This document shows positions 1 to 10,868 of a DNA stretch of 64,000 nt, piece after piece. Both the position numbers and the translations under genes were made by a program. The notes beneath the pieces are model-generated. The model was not told where the DNA came from and made no database searches. It worked only from the letters and a program-made list of their open reading frames with translations. Numbering within the stretch: position 1 is the stretch's first letter; each line of letters opens with the position of its first letter. The stretch spans positions 60,908,313 to 60,972,312 of the forward strand of contig OY992537.1 in NCBI GenBank assembly GCA_963921195.1. The letters run 5' to 3'. The DNA is from Pegoplata infirma (Eukaryota > Arthropoda > Insecta > Diptera > Anthomyiidae).

Positions 1-725
1 TTTGCCAATGGTAAGGGGGTAAAAATGGTAAAAAACTGTACTTTTGGTACTTTTTAAATCTCCTGATATAATGATCATAGAGACTTGAAATTTGGACTGT
101 ATGTTCACCTCCCGGAATATAGATCCATTAAGGCTGGATTTTTGCCAGTGTTGATTCTAAGGGGGTCAAAAGGGTAAAAAAAATACTTTTGGTGCTTTTA
201 ATATATCCTGAAATAATGGTCATAGAAACTTGAAATTTGGACAGTATGTTCACATCCTAGAATATATGTAGATCCAGTACGGCTGGATTATTGCCAATGT
301 TGATTCTAAGAGGGTAAAAAGGGAAAAAATCTGTACTTTTGGTACCTTTTATATTTCCTTAAAAAATTGTCACATAGACTTGAAATTGGGACTGTATGTT
401 CACCTCCCGGAATATAGATCCCCTAAGGCTGGGTTTTTGCCAATGATGTTTCTAATAGGGTAAAAAGGGTAAACATATGTACTTTTGTTACATTTTATAT
501 TTCCTTAAATAATGGTACTAGAAAATTGAAATTTGCAATGTCGGTTTACCTTCCGGAAAAAAGATTCACTAAGGCTCGGGTTTTGTCAATGTTGATTCTA
601 CGGGGGTAAAATGGGTAAAATAGTACTTTTGGTACTTTTTTTTTATTTACTGAAATAATGGTTATTCAAACCTGAAATTTAGAATGTAGGATCCTTTAGT
701 GAAATAAAACATTTTGGAACAAGTA
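1..725. repeat. ~147-bp tandem repeat, about five diverged copies
   Basis: Units recur at about 144, 151 and 147 bases, each with a GTTCACCTCCCGGAATATAG-like block, a G-rich TAAGGGGGTAAAA block and a TTTTGGTACCTTTTATATTTCC block. The last block resembles the unit of the 16-bp satellite that follows, so the satellite may have grown out of this repeat. Related single units lie at 44040-44200 and 48690-49140, again next to the 16-bp satellite. No coding signal seen. Confidence 0.8.
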
Positions 726-1568
726 CTTTCTGAAAATTCTGTACCGTTTTCAAAAAGTACCTTTTATAAAAGGTTCCTTTATAAAAAGTACTTTTTATAA
801 AAAGAACCTTTTATGAAAAATACCTTTTATAAAAAGTACCTTTTATAAAAAGTGCCTTTGATACAAAGTACCTTTTATAAAAAGTACCTTTTATAAAAAG
901 TACCTTTAATAAAATGTATCTTTTATAGAAAGTACCTTTTATTAAAAGTACCTTTTATAAAAAGTACCTTTTATAAAAAGTACCTTTTAAAAAAAGTACC
1001 TTTTAAAAAAAGTACCTTTTAAAAAAAGTACCTTTTAAAAAAAGTACCTTTTATAAAAAGTACCTTTTATAAAAAGTACCTTTTATAAAAAGTACCTTTT
1101 ATAAAAAGTACCTTTTATAAAAAGTACCTTTTATAAAAAGTTCCTTTTATAAAAAGTACCTTTTATAAAAAGTACCTTTTATAAAAAGTAGCTTTTAAAA
1201 AAAGTAGCTTTTAAAAAAAGTAGCTTTTAAAAAAAGTACCTTTTATAAAAAGTACATTTTATTAAAAGTACCTTTTATAAAAAGTACCTTTTATAAAAAG
1301 TACCTTTTATAAAAAGTCCCTTTTATAAAAAGTACCTTTTATAAAATTACTTTTTATAAAAAGTACCATTTATAAAAGTACCTTTTATAATAAGTACCTT
1401 TTATAAAAAGTACCTTTTTTATAAAAAGTACCTTTTTTTATAAAAAGTACCTTTTATAAAAAGTACTTTTTATAAAAAGTACCTCTCATAAAAAGTACCT
1501 TATATAAAAAGTACCTTTTATAAAAAGTACCTTTCATTAAAAGTACCTTTTATTAAAAGTACCGAAAG
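726..1568. repeat. 16-bp satellite, unit GTACCTTTTATAAAAA
   Basis: About 50 head-to-tail copies, many identical. Each unit contains the palindrome TTTTATAAAA. Variants such as AAGTAGC and AAAAAAAGTACC cluster locally, as expected from unequal exchange or slippage. The same satellite recurs at 44201-44293 and 47894-48690. Confidence 0.95.
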
Positions 1569-1734
1569 TACACTTTTTGGTACTTTTTTATTTCTTGAGG
1601 TATAAATAAAACAAACTTTTTTGTTTTTAAATCATTACATTGGTGGAGGGTATTTAAAGATTCGGCACAGCCGAATATAGCTTTCTTACTTGTTTAATGT
1701 TTAGAAAATTTTGTTAAATAAATTTTGTTAAATA
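1569..1734 (+). repeat. Satellite edge and 3' end relic of an A/C-type dispersed repeat
   Basis: Around 1645-1694 the sequence GGTGGAGGGTATTTAAAGAT followed by an imperfect CGGCACAGCCGAA stem and a CTTACTTGTTT end matches the 3' ends of the dispersed repeats at 4390-4436 and 56265-56306. Only the end is present. Confidence 0.6.
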
Positions 1735-1853
1735 AATTTTGATGTCTGTTAAAACAAATGAATAATTACTGGAATGGTTTTCAAATGTTCATTGACTGGT
1801 TTTAAATGTGTTTTTCATTTGTTTTTGAATACAAAATATTTTGAGTGTACTGT
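1735..1853. mobile_element. End fragment of a TA-type element (…TTTTGAGTG-TA)
   Basis: About 115 bases, ending in ACAAAATATTTTGAGTGTAC, closely match 16235-16350. The GAGTG-TA end is typical of TA-duplicating MITEs here (compare 20818-21013). The other end was not found. Confidence 0.5.
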
Positions 1854-2186
1854 TTCATGGACTGCAACTTTTGAAGTTTGATCATGTTCGGTCCATTTCT
1901 TATTTTGGTTATTAATTAAGGTTATTATTGTTGTTGTCTTTCAATATGGCCTGCTAGTTTGCGCAAGTTGTTCGGATTTTTTGCGTCCGTCCGTCTATCC
2001 AAATAAACAGAAAAATCGCGATATAACCATAATTTTTAATCGATTTGGCTGAAATTTGAAATTTAAGTTTCTTTTATCGAAAGAATGAACCCCATAAAAT
2101 TTGGAAAAGATCAGTCCGTGTTTATCCCTAGTTCCAATATAAACGTCTCCTTCAAATTTTGCATAAATAACCCCTAAAACAGTTTT
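1854..2186 (+). repeat. Relic of dispersed repeat B (from about 1980)
   Basis: From GTCCGTCCGTC at about 1986 the order of blocks (GTCCGTCCG, GAAATTTGAAA, ATTTGGAAAAGATCAGTCCGT) follows the middle of repeat B at 14520-14670, but diverged. Bases 1854-1980 hold nothing I recognise. Confidence 0.45.
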
Positions 2187-4436
2187 TATACCCTCCACTC
2201 TAGTTATAGAGGGTATATATAAGTTTTTAATTCCGTTTGTAACTCATCAAAATATCGGTCTGGGACCCCATAAAGTATATGGGGCATTCCATGTCAAATC
2301 GGACACTTTGAAAAATTATTTTTTTAGATTTTCCCAATTTGTTTACAGTTTTTAGCACCCTTCGAAAACTGCTTCGTGGTAAATTTTCAGATTTTTTTGA
2401 TGACCCGTTCAAAAGATACCGAATTTTTAAAAATTGGTACTTTGCTCCTTTACTCAAAGTTCTTTTTCTCATAACTTCTTCAATAATGGTCCTAATTTAA
2501 AAAAAAAAAAAAAAAAAATTTTTTTGTTTTTTTGCGTACTTTCTAAAAAAAATCCCAAAAAAATTCTTAAAAGCGTTCTAGTATTCGATTTTTAAGTTTT
2601 AAAATCTAAATCTCATTTTTGAAAATGTTTGTACTCTTCGATTTTTTTTTATTATTTTTTTTTTTTTTGTAAAACTTCTATCGATTCTACAATTTTTTTG
2701 ACCAGGAGTATCGTGGGATAACGATTATTACTATTTTTTTTAATTTAAAAAAAAAAAATTATTGTAATTTTCCAATCTGCCAATCATTTCTACTGCTCCA
2801 ATGGTGCGTCTTAGAGGGGTCATTTATAAGACCGACCCCCATTAGTTTTTACGTCTTAACATTTCTTTGGAACAAACTAATACCCTATCTCCAATTTCTA
2901 AGGGGGCTCCCACACAAAACGACATTTTTTTAAAATTTGCTCCAACCGCTCTAACTGCCCTAATAGTGCCCTTAGAGCAACAAAATGTATGACCGACCCA
3001 CAATATTTTTTTTGTCCAAACATTTTCTCTGAACACACCTACCCCCGATCTTTAACTGTTAAGGCGGTCCCCATACATTTTTTTTTTTTTTTTTTGTAAA
3101 TTTGTTTTATTTAATCAGCTTCTACCGGTCCAATGGTGCGTCCGAGAGGGGTCATTAGTGAGACCAACCTACATTTATTTTTACCCTACAACATTTTTTT
3201 AAACATACCTACGCCCTATCTCCACTCCCTAAGTAGGCTCCCATATAAATAACAGTTGGAGCAAATTTTATAAAAATGTAATTTTGAATGGAAGCCTACT
3301 TAGGGAGTTGAGATAGGGCGTACGTATGTTTTAAAAAAATTTTGTAAAGTAAAAATAAATTGGGGTCGGCCTCACTAATGACCCCTGTCGGACCGGTTGA
3401 AGCTGATTAAATAAAACAAATTTACAAAAAATAAAAAAAAATGTATGGGGACCGCTTTAACAGTTAAAGATAGAGGGTAGGTCTGTTCAGAGAAAATGTT
3501 TGGACTAAAAAAATATTGTGGGTTGGGCATACATTTTGATGCTCTAAGGGCACTATTAGGGCAGTTAGAGCGGTTGGAGCAAATTTAAAAAAAATTTCGT
3601 TTTGTGTATTAGTTTGTTCAAAAGAAATGTTAAGACGTAAAAATTAATGGGCGTCGGTCTTATAAATGACTATGACGCACCATTGTAGAAATGATTTTAA
3701 GATTGGAAAATTAAAATAAAATTTTTTAAAAAAATTTAAAAAAATTAGTAATAATCGTTATCCCACGATCCTACTGAGCAAAAAATTTGTAGAATCGATA
3801 GAAGTTTTACACAAAAAAATTTTAAAAAAATCAAAGATTTTGTACATACATTTTCAAAAATGAGATTTAAATTTTAAAACATAAAGTCTCCGATTTGACA
3901 TGGAATGCCCCATATATATTCATGATCCCCGATCGATTTTAAGACATTCTAGCGATGTCCGTCTGTCTGTGGAAATGGTAATCACGGCCAAAATATTACA
4001 CGGAGATGACTGAAACTTAACACATTTTTTGGAAGTTCTCACGAGAAGTTTGGTATTGCATTTGAACGATATTGGTTCACCGGTTCAAAAGTTATGAACG
4101 AAAATGTAAGGACACCTCAAAAATTTTAGTACATTCAACATAACCTAAAAATACAAAATGCTTTAATTCGGCTGCTGGTTGACTTATGTGAACATAATTG
4201 AACACCAAATGGTATTTAAACAAGTACAAACATATTTTTTAACACAAAAAAAAAGAAAAAAATCGCGGATTTTTGTTTTTTACCAAATTTTTTTTTTCGC
4301 GGAAATTTTTTTTCAAAATTTTTTTTTTTTTTCAAAAGTAATTTACTTTTAAATAAAGTTATGGCAATAATCTATTAGAATTTGTGGAGGGTATCACTAC
4401 ATTCGCCAAGGCCGAATTTAACTTTTTTACTTGTTG
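2187..4436 (+). mobile_element. Dispersed repeat A, copy split by a foldback insertion
   Basis: The left part (2187-2280) opens with TATACCCTCCACTCTAG and runs to CCATAAAGTATAT. The right part (3912-4436) resumes with ATATATATTCATGATCC, passes the GTCCGTCTGTCTG run and ends GGAGGGTATCACTACATTCG…CTTACTTG. An inverted copy of the same subfamily lies at 10869-11467. Repeat A has no open frame, no long terminal repeats and no terminal inverted repeats beyond the GAGGGTATA motif near both ends, so its class is unresolved. Confidence 0.8.
2281..3911. mobile_element. 1.63-kb foldback element inserted in repeat A
   Basis: The ends GGGGCATTCCATGTCAAATC and its reverse complement flank two long inverted arms meeting near 3262. 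Many blocks are mirrored, for example the CTCCCTAAGTAGGCT block at about 3230 and 3290. The left arm is about 300 bases longer than the right. Intact repeat A copies (e.g. 50656) give the empty site, showing an ATAT duplication (2277-2280 and 3912-3915). No coding frame. One arm of a second copy lies at 61298-62143. Confidence 0.85.
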
Positions 4437-4609
4437 TTGCTATTTTTGTGAAACTATTGATACAGTTTTTATCTCAGATTAATTTCAAGGTCCTGTACTT
4501 GAACCCAGGGGATTAGAAATTTTTTTCCGGGCCGCACCTTTTTGTGGGCGTGGTTATAAAAATATTAATTAAATAAATTTAATGCTGTATTTATTCTACC
4601 TTTACATTT
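4437..4609 (+). repeat. Relic of dispersed repeat C
   Basis: The CTTGAACCCAGGGGATTAG and GGCCGCACCTTTTTGTGGGC blocks match repeat C near 31125-31190. Heavily degraded. Confidence 0.4.
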
Positions 4610-4950
4610 GTTATGTAAATGAAATAATTGATCTCGAGGTCTGTTGTTTTAAATATTTTACTTCTCTGATATTTCGAAATTCATCGAATTTAATCCTCAG
4701 GGACACTTGTAAAAATTACACAAACAAAATAAACTTGAACCTATAGTTGTTTTAACATAGTCGTTTGACGACGATGTTAAACCTTTTTTTTGTTTGTGTA
4801 GTTAAGTTTAAGCTAAATTTGTTTGTGTAATTTTTACAAGTGTCCCTGGAGATGAAATTCGATGAATTTCGAAATAGCGGAAAAATAAAAAAAAAATTAT
4901 TTAATGCAACAGACCTCGAGCTCAATTATTTCAGTAACATTATGAATTAA
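4610..4950. mobile_element. Foldback hairpin element (~340 bp)
   Basis: The left arm, with CTCGAGGTCTGTTG, ATTTCGAAATTCATCGAATT and ACTTGTAAAAATTACACAAA, is mirrored on the right with few mismatches. The spacer is about 90 bases around 4770. The CTCGAG end blocks relate it to the foldback at 51902-52322. Confidence 0.75.
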
Positions 4951-5556
4951 GTATATACTAAATAAATTGTGTTACTGAAATTATTTTTTAATATTTATTG
5001 GGAAAGGAAAGGTCACCCCAACGTCGTCCGCTGACTCCCTCTTAAAAACTCGTCTTTGCTTTTTTTTTTTGAAAATTATAAAAAGTCGGTTCTGACAGGG
5101 TTAAATAACCCGCAAAACAAAATAATGTGGAGCCATGTATATCGACCAACAACAAAAAAAAGTTCTTAACATAAGCTTAAAAGGACAATAAAAATGTAGA
5201 ACAAAAAGGAAATACTAAATGGGTGTGAGACATTTTCATATTATCATAAGTGATAAATGAATGGCATAATTTTTTTTTTTTCTCGCTACCAATTGGAACT
5301 GTATATTTTATAAAATGCAGGGTGATGAGGAGTCATTTAAGGCATATGTAAGGGGAATTTTCGTAAGAGGCAGGGACTGAATTTTTCAACTTCAAAAGGC
5401 TTCATTCTCAAAACGAAACTTAAGTTTTAAATATCAGCCAAATTGACAACGGACGGAAATAGCTAAATTTATTCAAGAAGAAATTGAACCTTGTCTGGGA
5501 CCCATAAGTCGGTCAGCTACAAACATCTGCTCAAACTCATTATACCCTGTATTATA
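4951..5556. other. No gene recognised
   Basis: A+T-rich sequence with short homopolymers. Frames are short and lack codon character. Near 5543 a small inverted pair (TACCCTGTATTATACAGGGT) abuts the mariner end at 5557. Confidence 0.4.
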
Positions 5557-5606
5557 CAGGGTGGTCCATTTACAAGTATCTTTTTAAAAATAAAATTAAC
5601 AAAACT
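5557..5606 (-). mobile_element. Terminal inverted repeat of a mariner-like element (one end)
   Basis: CAGGGTGGTCCATTTACAAG directly follows a TA dinucleotide, the target used by mariner elements, and lies downstream of the transposase remnant read on the minus strand. The other end was not found; the element at 5913 has probably removed or obscured it. Confidence 0.55.
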
Positions 5607-5792
5607 CAAAAGAGAAAACATTCCTATTAGTTATGGAAACGACTTCATTTATGTGGCGGCCTTGGATTGCTTTACAGTCCGCATCTTCTCAACCAAATTT
5701 TCCAAGATTTTCCGCCTAGCATCGATGTTTAACGACACCGTACAAAAAAAAACTCGAATGGGTTTATGGCGCAGATCCAAGGTGACCAATTG
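5607..5792 (-). pseudogene. Mariner-like transposase, C-terminal remnant, frameshifted
   Basis: Read on the minus strand from about 5792, one frame gives NWSPWICAINPFEFFLYGVV, which lines up with the third catalytic block of mariner transposases (normally N-W-P-P-R-S-x-D-L-T-P-x-D-F-F-L-W-G). The catalytic Asp is Ala here. A second frame gives RRKILENLVEKMRTVKQSK and a third continues GRHINEVV, matching the C-terminal Gly-Gly-His-x-x-(D/E)-x-(I/V)-(I/F) tail of the family. So there are at least two frame breaks plus a likely internal deletion. The N-terminal DNA-binding domain and first two acidic residues are absent. Clearly dead. Confidence 0.7.
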
Positions 5793-5984
5793 ACACCACC
5801 AAGATGGCTAATTAACCGCCATCATACTGAAGACAAATGTCGTATAAGCCTTACATATGTCGTGTAAGCCTTAAATTTTTGAGCAAAATAAAACTGTCCT
5901 GTTATTGAACTACCCGAGTAAAAAAAAATTGTATGGTAAAATATGTTATCTTATAAAATTATATATAATTTATTGGATCTGATT

Positions 5985-6300
5985 TTGCTAAATTTCATCC
6001 GAAAATTGGCCGCGCTAAAGTTATCTCATAACATCATATAATATATGAAGTTACAGTTTAATATTTGATTGTATGTGATTTCATCCGGAAATTGGCCGCG
6101 CCAAAGTTATCCCAAATTATCTATTATCATGATTTTATATTAAATATGATATAATATGATGTAATTTCATCCGGAAATTGGCCGCGCCAAAGTTATATTA
6201 AAATATCCAATATCATGATTTTATATTAAATTGGATATTATATAATGTAATTTCATCCGAAATTTGGCCGCGCCAAAGTTATCTTATAATATCTGATATC
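5985..6300. repeat. ~86-bp tandem repeat with GGCCGCGCCAAAGTTA
   Basis: Four copies, at about 6008, 6094, 6180 and 6266, of TTTCATCCGAAAATTGGCCG followed by CGCCAAAGTTAT, separated by ATATAAT-rich spacers. They form the sub-terminal region of element E and are mirrored at 26640-26940. The GC-rich core stands out in the AT background and could be a repeated protein-binding site, which is inference. Confidence 0.85.
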
Positions 6301-6417
6301 TTGATTTTATAAAAAAATTATTGGATACATTTTTATCCAAAAAATGTTTCTGTTTTTAGATTTATTTTTAGATATAATAATGTCAAACTGAAAATAAATA
6401 AAAAAAAAAAAAAAAAC

Positions 6418-6497
6418 TTCGAACGGACGGGGATTAGAACCACAAGTCTTCCGTTTTGTAATCGCAATCTCTACCCTCTAGACCAGCGGACGTTGTT
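6418..6497 (-). other. tRNA-like module inside element E
   Basis: The minus strand reads GTCCGCTGGTCTAGAGGGTA (A-box-like), then GTGGTTCTAATCCCCGTCCG (B-box-like, T-arm shape). About 75 bases, close to tRNA length. Preserved in the inverted copy at 26437-26510. The acceptor stem is incomplete, so it is not called a functional tRNA gene. Confidence 0.55.
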
Positions 6498-6774
6498 AGC
6501 AAATAACAACTTTAAAAGACTTAGTTTTAAATAAATTGATCGTATCTAATTATATCAAATTGATCTAACATATAGTAATATATGATTATATCCAATTAAA
6601 TATGTTATTCACTTGTACACAATTTTCAAAAAGACTTAGAAAATTTTTGATAAAATTTGCAAAAAAAAAAAAATTGGAATGACGTACAGCGCTATTAGGG
6701 GCTTCCATGGTAAGCTTAAACAATAATTTTAATGTAGCGGTATGCCTTATTTCCAAGTCATAGGCTTCCAAAGT

Positions 6775-7480
6775 GAAATAAGACTTTGGCTTATAAATTT
6801 GAAATTTTTCATGGAATCAGGAAATCAGAATTAGATTTGAGATCGGGTTCCAAAAATCATTGATAATTTAAACCAAATATAGCTATTATTAACTATATAA
6901 ATGCAATATAAATTTTTAAAAATGATTGCAAAAATTCAAAAAGCAAAATTTTTTAAATTCTAAAAAAACAAATGCAATAAAAAAGTGTTTTCTATTTAAA
7001 AAAAAAATAAAAAAATATATTTTTTTCTGGAATCGAACTCGGGTTCCCAAAAATGATAGATAATTTTATAATAAATTAAATATAGTTATATATAACTATA
7101 TAAAAGCAATATAATTTTTTAAAAATGATTGCAAAAATTCAAAAAAAGAAAAATTTAAAGTTCTAGAAAAAATAAATGCAATAAAAAAGTGTTTTCTATT
7201 TAAAAAAAATAAAAAAAAAATATATTTTTTTTCTGGAATCGAACTCGGGTTAGCAAAAATTATAGATTATTTTATAATAAATCAAATATTGTTATATATA
7301 ACTGTATAAAAGAAAAATATTTTTTTAAAAATGATTGCAAAAATTCCAAAAATGAAAATTTTTTAGTTCTAAAAAAATTAAACGCAATAAAAAAGTGTTT
7401 TCTATTTAAAAAAAATAAAAAAAACTTTTTTTTTCTCGACTGGGCCGGGAATCGAACTCGGGTTCCCAAAAATCGTATGT
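6775..7480. repeat. ~207-bp tandem repeats with a tRNA T-arm-like motif
   Basis: About three and a half copies. Each carries GGAATCGAACTCGGGTTCCC (near 7029, 7235 and 7448), whose reverse complement resembles a tRNA T-arm/B box, plus GCAATAAAAAAGTGTTTTCT. Mirrored at 25440-26110. Confidence 0.75.
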
Positions 7481-7821
7481 AATCTTATATGATACAATAA
7501 AAAGTTTTGTATAACCATATATGTTGACACACAAAAATAAATTTTGAAATACTGTCATATATAATTATATATGGCTAGTTGTTTGGTCAAAAAAATATTT
7601 TTTTTATACATGATTATATCAAAATTAATATTCCAGTACATATGCGACCATTTATAAATATATATTGAGTTTAGACGAAATTTGCGTATATATAGTACCA
7701 TACAAACATAGATGTGATATCGTTTAAGACACACATAATTATATCTATTATTTTTGTTGGAAATTTTTTTTGTATGGAACCATATATAGTTTTAAATGCT
7801 ATTATATTAGTCATATATAAT

Positions 7822-8508
7822 CCCGAGTAAAAATTTTGATATGATGCAATATATAATGATATGTAACACAATATATATTTATACGCAATTTGATTCGAAT
7901 AATGGTGGATGTGTTTGCCTTTAAAAAGATCAACTTGTATAAAATATGATTTGATTTCATCCGAGTTTTGACCAGAATTGCCATATATTGGTGGATCTAA
8001 TTAGATCTAATTGCATAAAAACATATAAAATCCTGGTGTTTTTTGGTTTGGGTTGAAATACACCACAGGTCAACGATACATTCACCAAACATATAAATTT
8101 CTAAAACAAAAAAATGTTTGGGTACGCTTCGAACCAGATAGGTGATATACATAACCCTAACAAGGAAATGTTTAGGAACATTTTAAAAAGTTTCTTATAC
8201 TTTGCCTAAAAAACTTAGAATATTTTTGGTTAATTGAAAACATATATAGTTTTATATGGAACAGCATAAGCTATATATAATTTTATGATAAATTATCAGA
8301 AAAACAAATTTTGTATTGACCCTCATATAATTTTATATAATTATATCAACCGTACACCTTTTAATCCGAATCATGATTAAATTATATATAACTACATATG
8401 ACTGCATTTAAACAATTTAGAAAAGATCTCACGCGATGTATAATCATATATGATTTATTATGTTTGTATCAAGTTATATATTGTTATATATGTTTATTTT
8501 TACTCGGG
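7822..8508. mobile_element. Nested 687-bp MITE of the CCCGAGTAAAAA family
   Basis: The ends CCCGAGTAAAAA and TTTTTACTCGGG are flanked by AT on both sides. The element at 24789-27008 supplies the empty site (CATATATAATTAAACATAAA, reverse strand), confirming a 2-bp AT duplication. Its interior resembles the 588-bp member at 44294-44881. Confidence 0.85.
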
Positions 8509-8812
8509 ATTATACAAAAATTGATACTGGATTTTTTGTTTAGTAAAGTCCTATACATAATTAGATATAAAGTCACGTATAATAATGTATGAAATCGGAT
8601 TAAGTTTTATGTGCAACGTATGATTACATCTACCATTTATATTAATATATTATGAACAATATAATAAGATATGATTTTATATGACATCATTTAAAAAAAT
8701 TGGAAAATTTCAAAGTGAGATATAATTTTATACTTTGACTCATATAGTTGTATATGGTTTTATAAAAATATATAAAATAATATACATTTATATAAATTCC
8801 TTTTTACTCGGG

Positions 8813-9557
8813 TACCCTGTGTATTATAAATTTGTGTATAATATGAGTATGTATTATAAAGTAGCATGTCCGTGAGTTATAAATTTATTGCTTATTTATG
8901 CCCTTTTGTTTTTGTTGGCGTTGTTGTTGTTTTATTTTATTATGTATATTTATTTTTCATATTTCATTTCGTTTTTTTTTTCTACTCCTTAAGCTTTTTT
9001 TAGACAAATTGTTGGTTTTTATTTACAAGACATTATGGATTAAATAATACTCAAAAACAAAAATAAGAAATAATTTACATCTTAAAAAATGCTTAAGGAT
9101 TAAATCTGTGGACGTTTGACAAAAGCACTTATTTTTTTTGAAATTTTTTTTGGAGCTTTTTTTAAGAGACTGAAATGGCAAGAACTTGCCGATTTCTCTA
9201 TATTTTTTAAGAGATCTAATAAGCAGATATTTCAAATTGTGGAGATCTTTAAAAAAAATCATGTTAAACGTTTTTGTTGTAGCCGAAAAAGCCTATCTTA
9301 ATATTTTTTTGACAAAAGAACTTAAGTCGATTTAAATGCTTTTCTCAAAACTCCACAGAAATAAATTTGGATCAAAATGTAGCATCTTTAAAGAAATGGA
9401 TCTAAATTTTTTGATTAAAAAAATCGTTCACATTAAGTATTTTGATTTTTCATAATTTTTCAGAATTTTTATAAAATTTCTTATTGATTTACAGTCTGAA
9501 TAATCCTTAGATTTTATCCGAATATTAATTTTGTTCTGTTTGAGTCCATATTAATTA
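8813..9557. other. No gene recognised
   Basis: Opens with the flank of element E and a CTGTGTATTATAAATTTGTG stretch, then poly-T-rich sequence and a GTTGTTGTTG microsatellite-like run near 8920. Overlapping frames on both strands at 9023-9301 are compositional. Nothing conserved is recognised. Confidence 0.4.
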
Positions 9558-10064
9558 CACTGTGCTACAGTGAACAAATACTTCTGATGTGACATAGTAT
9601 AGGTTGTTGGTCCTGTCGAGTAGATCACAAAAATGCCCATTAAACTTGCCATACACTCTCAAATTTCAGAGTTATTGTCAAAAAACGTTTTTTTGGGACT
9701 TTTCTCACTAACCCTTGTGTAATTTAAAAAATTTTCAACCGATTTTAAATTTTTTAACTGTTTTGGATAGAAGAAGAATAGGGCTTTCCATGTGTGTGAA
9801 TTGGTCTATACATATAAGAAAGATATCTATTGATTTTTTCTATAAAATCTATTTTTTTTTGTTATTTTTTTTTTTAAATTTTTCGAGTTATCAATTATCA
9901 ATTTTTTCTGCTATAGTTCGTTTAATAACCTTTATATTTATAAACGTATTTTGGAAGAAAATTTAATTCTAAATACGATAAGCTTTATTCTAAGAAAATC
10001 GGATAACAATTGACAGAGTTGTGATAATTTTTCTAAAAAAGAAAATTAAGAATTTGCAGGTAAT

Positions 10065-10575
10065 CGCCACACAGTGGCGCCTTTTGACTTTTTTCGTTGC
10101 AAAAATCATAACTTTTGAACTAATGAAGATATTTTAAAAATTTAAAGGGCATTCGAAAGAAGACTTCCCTAGCTTTAAAATATATGAGCCGCAAGGTAAT
10201 AGGCCAGCCGCGGCACTGTGCACAGTGTCGTATTTTGACTTTTTTCGTTGTAAGCATTATAAATTTTAAAGTAATAAAGATATTATCAATATTTATAAAG
10301 CATTTGAAAGAAACCCCTTTAGCTTAAAAATAAGAAGCCCCCATGGCCATTGGCCCACTGCAGCACAGTGCCTCGTTTTGACTTTTTTTCGTTGCAAATA
10401 TCACAAGTTTTGAAGTTTTCAAGGCATTTTTAATGTTTAAAACGCACTTGAATTTTATCTCCTTTAGCTTCAAGAAAAGCGCATCCGCATTGTAATAGGC
10501 CCGCTTCGGCACTGTGACCAGTGACACCTTTTGACCTATTTTGTTGCAAAAATCCTATCTTTTAAAGTAATGATA
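10065..10575. repeat. ~148-bp tandem repeat, four copies
   Basis: TTTTGACTTTTTTCGTTG recurs at about 10082, 10234, 10376 and 10528, each preceded by a GGCACTGTG-type block. One copy has the perfect palindrome CACTGTGCACAGTG. The motif shares CACTGTG with the ends of the surrounding foldback, so the repeats may be amplified end-like binding sites (inference). Confidence 0.8.
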
Positions 10576-10607
10576 TTTCTAAATCTAAAAATCATTTAAT
10601 ACTGTAT

Positions 10608-10760
10608 ACAGATTTTAAAATCACTATGTGATTTTCCTTTGAACAAAATCACATAGTGATTTACAAAATCATCTCAGATTGTACTAGCATAAAAAAAAAT
10701 TGCAAAATCATCTCAACTTACCATGGTAAGTTCTTGTAGTGTGAACATGGCTTAAAATAT
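10608..10760. repeat. Small hairpins (AAATCACTATGTGATTTT)
   Basis: AAATCACTATGTGATTTT and ACAAAATCACATAGTGATTT form a stem with a short loop at about 10616-10665. A second AAAATCATCTCA direct pair and a CTTACCATGGTAAG palindrome follow. No gene. Confidence 0.6.
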
Positions 10761-10868
10761 AACTTCTTGTGCGTCAAATTAGGTCAGTCCGCACGCTGAT
10801 ATTCTCGTGAATACATATTAAGTCTCGAAAAAATACCACTCTTATATGACAGAGAAAAAATAATAAAA

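Larger units (their letters stand above)
5913..8812 (+). mobile_element. Element E copy 1: 2.9-kb non-coding transposon, CCCGAGTAAAAA ends
   Basis: It begins CCCGAGTAAAAA and ends TTTTTACTCGGG, flanked by TA on both sides (5911-5912, 8813-8814). No transposase frame is visible; the interior is A+T-rich and contains four ~86-bp repeats, a tRNA-like block, ~207-bp tandem repeats and a nested smaller family member. A 2.2-kb inverted copy without the nested member lies at 24789-27008 and confirms the ends. See that copy and 7822-8508 for duplications other than TA. Confidence 0.85.
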
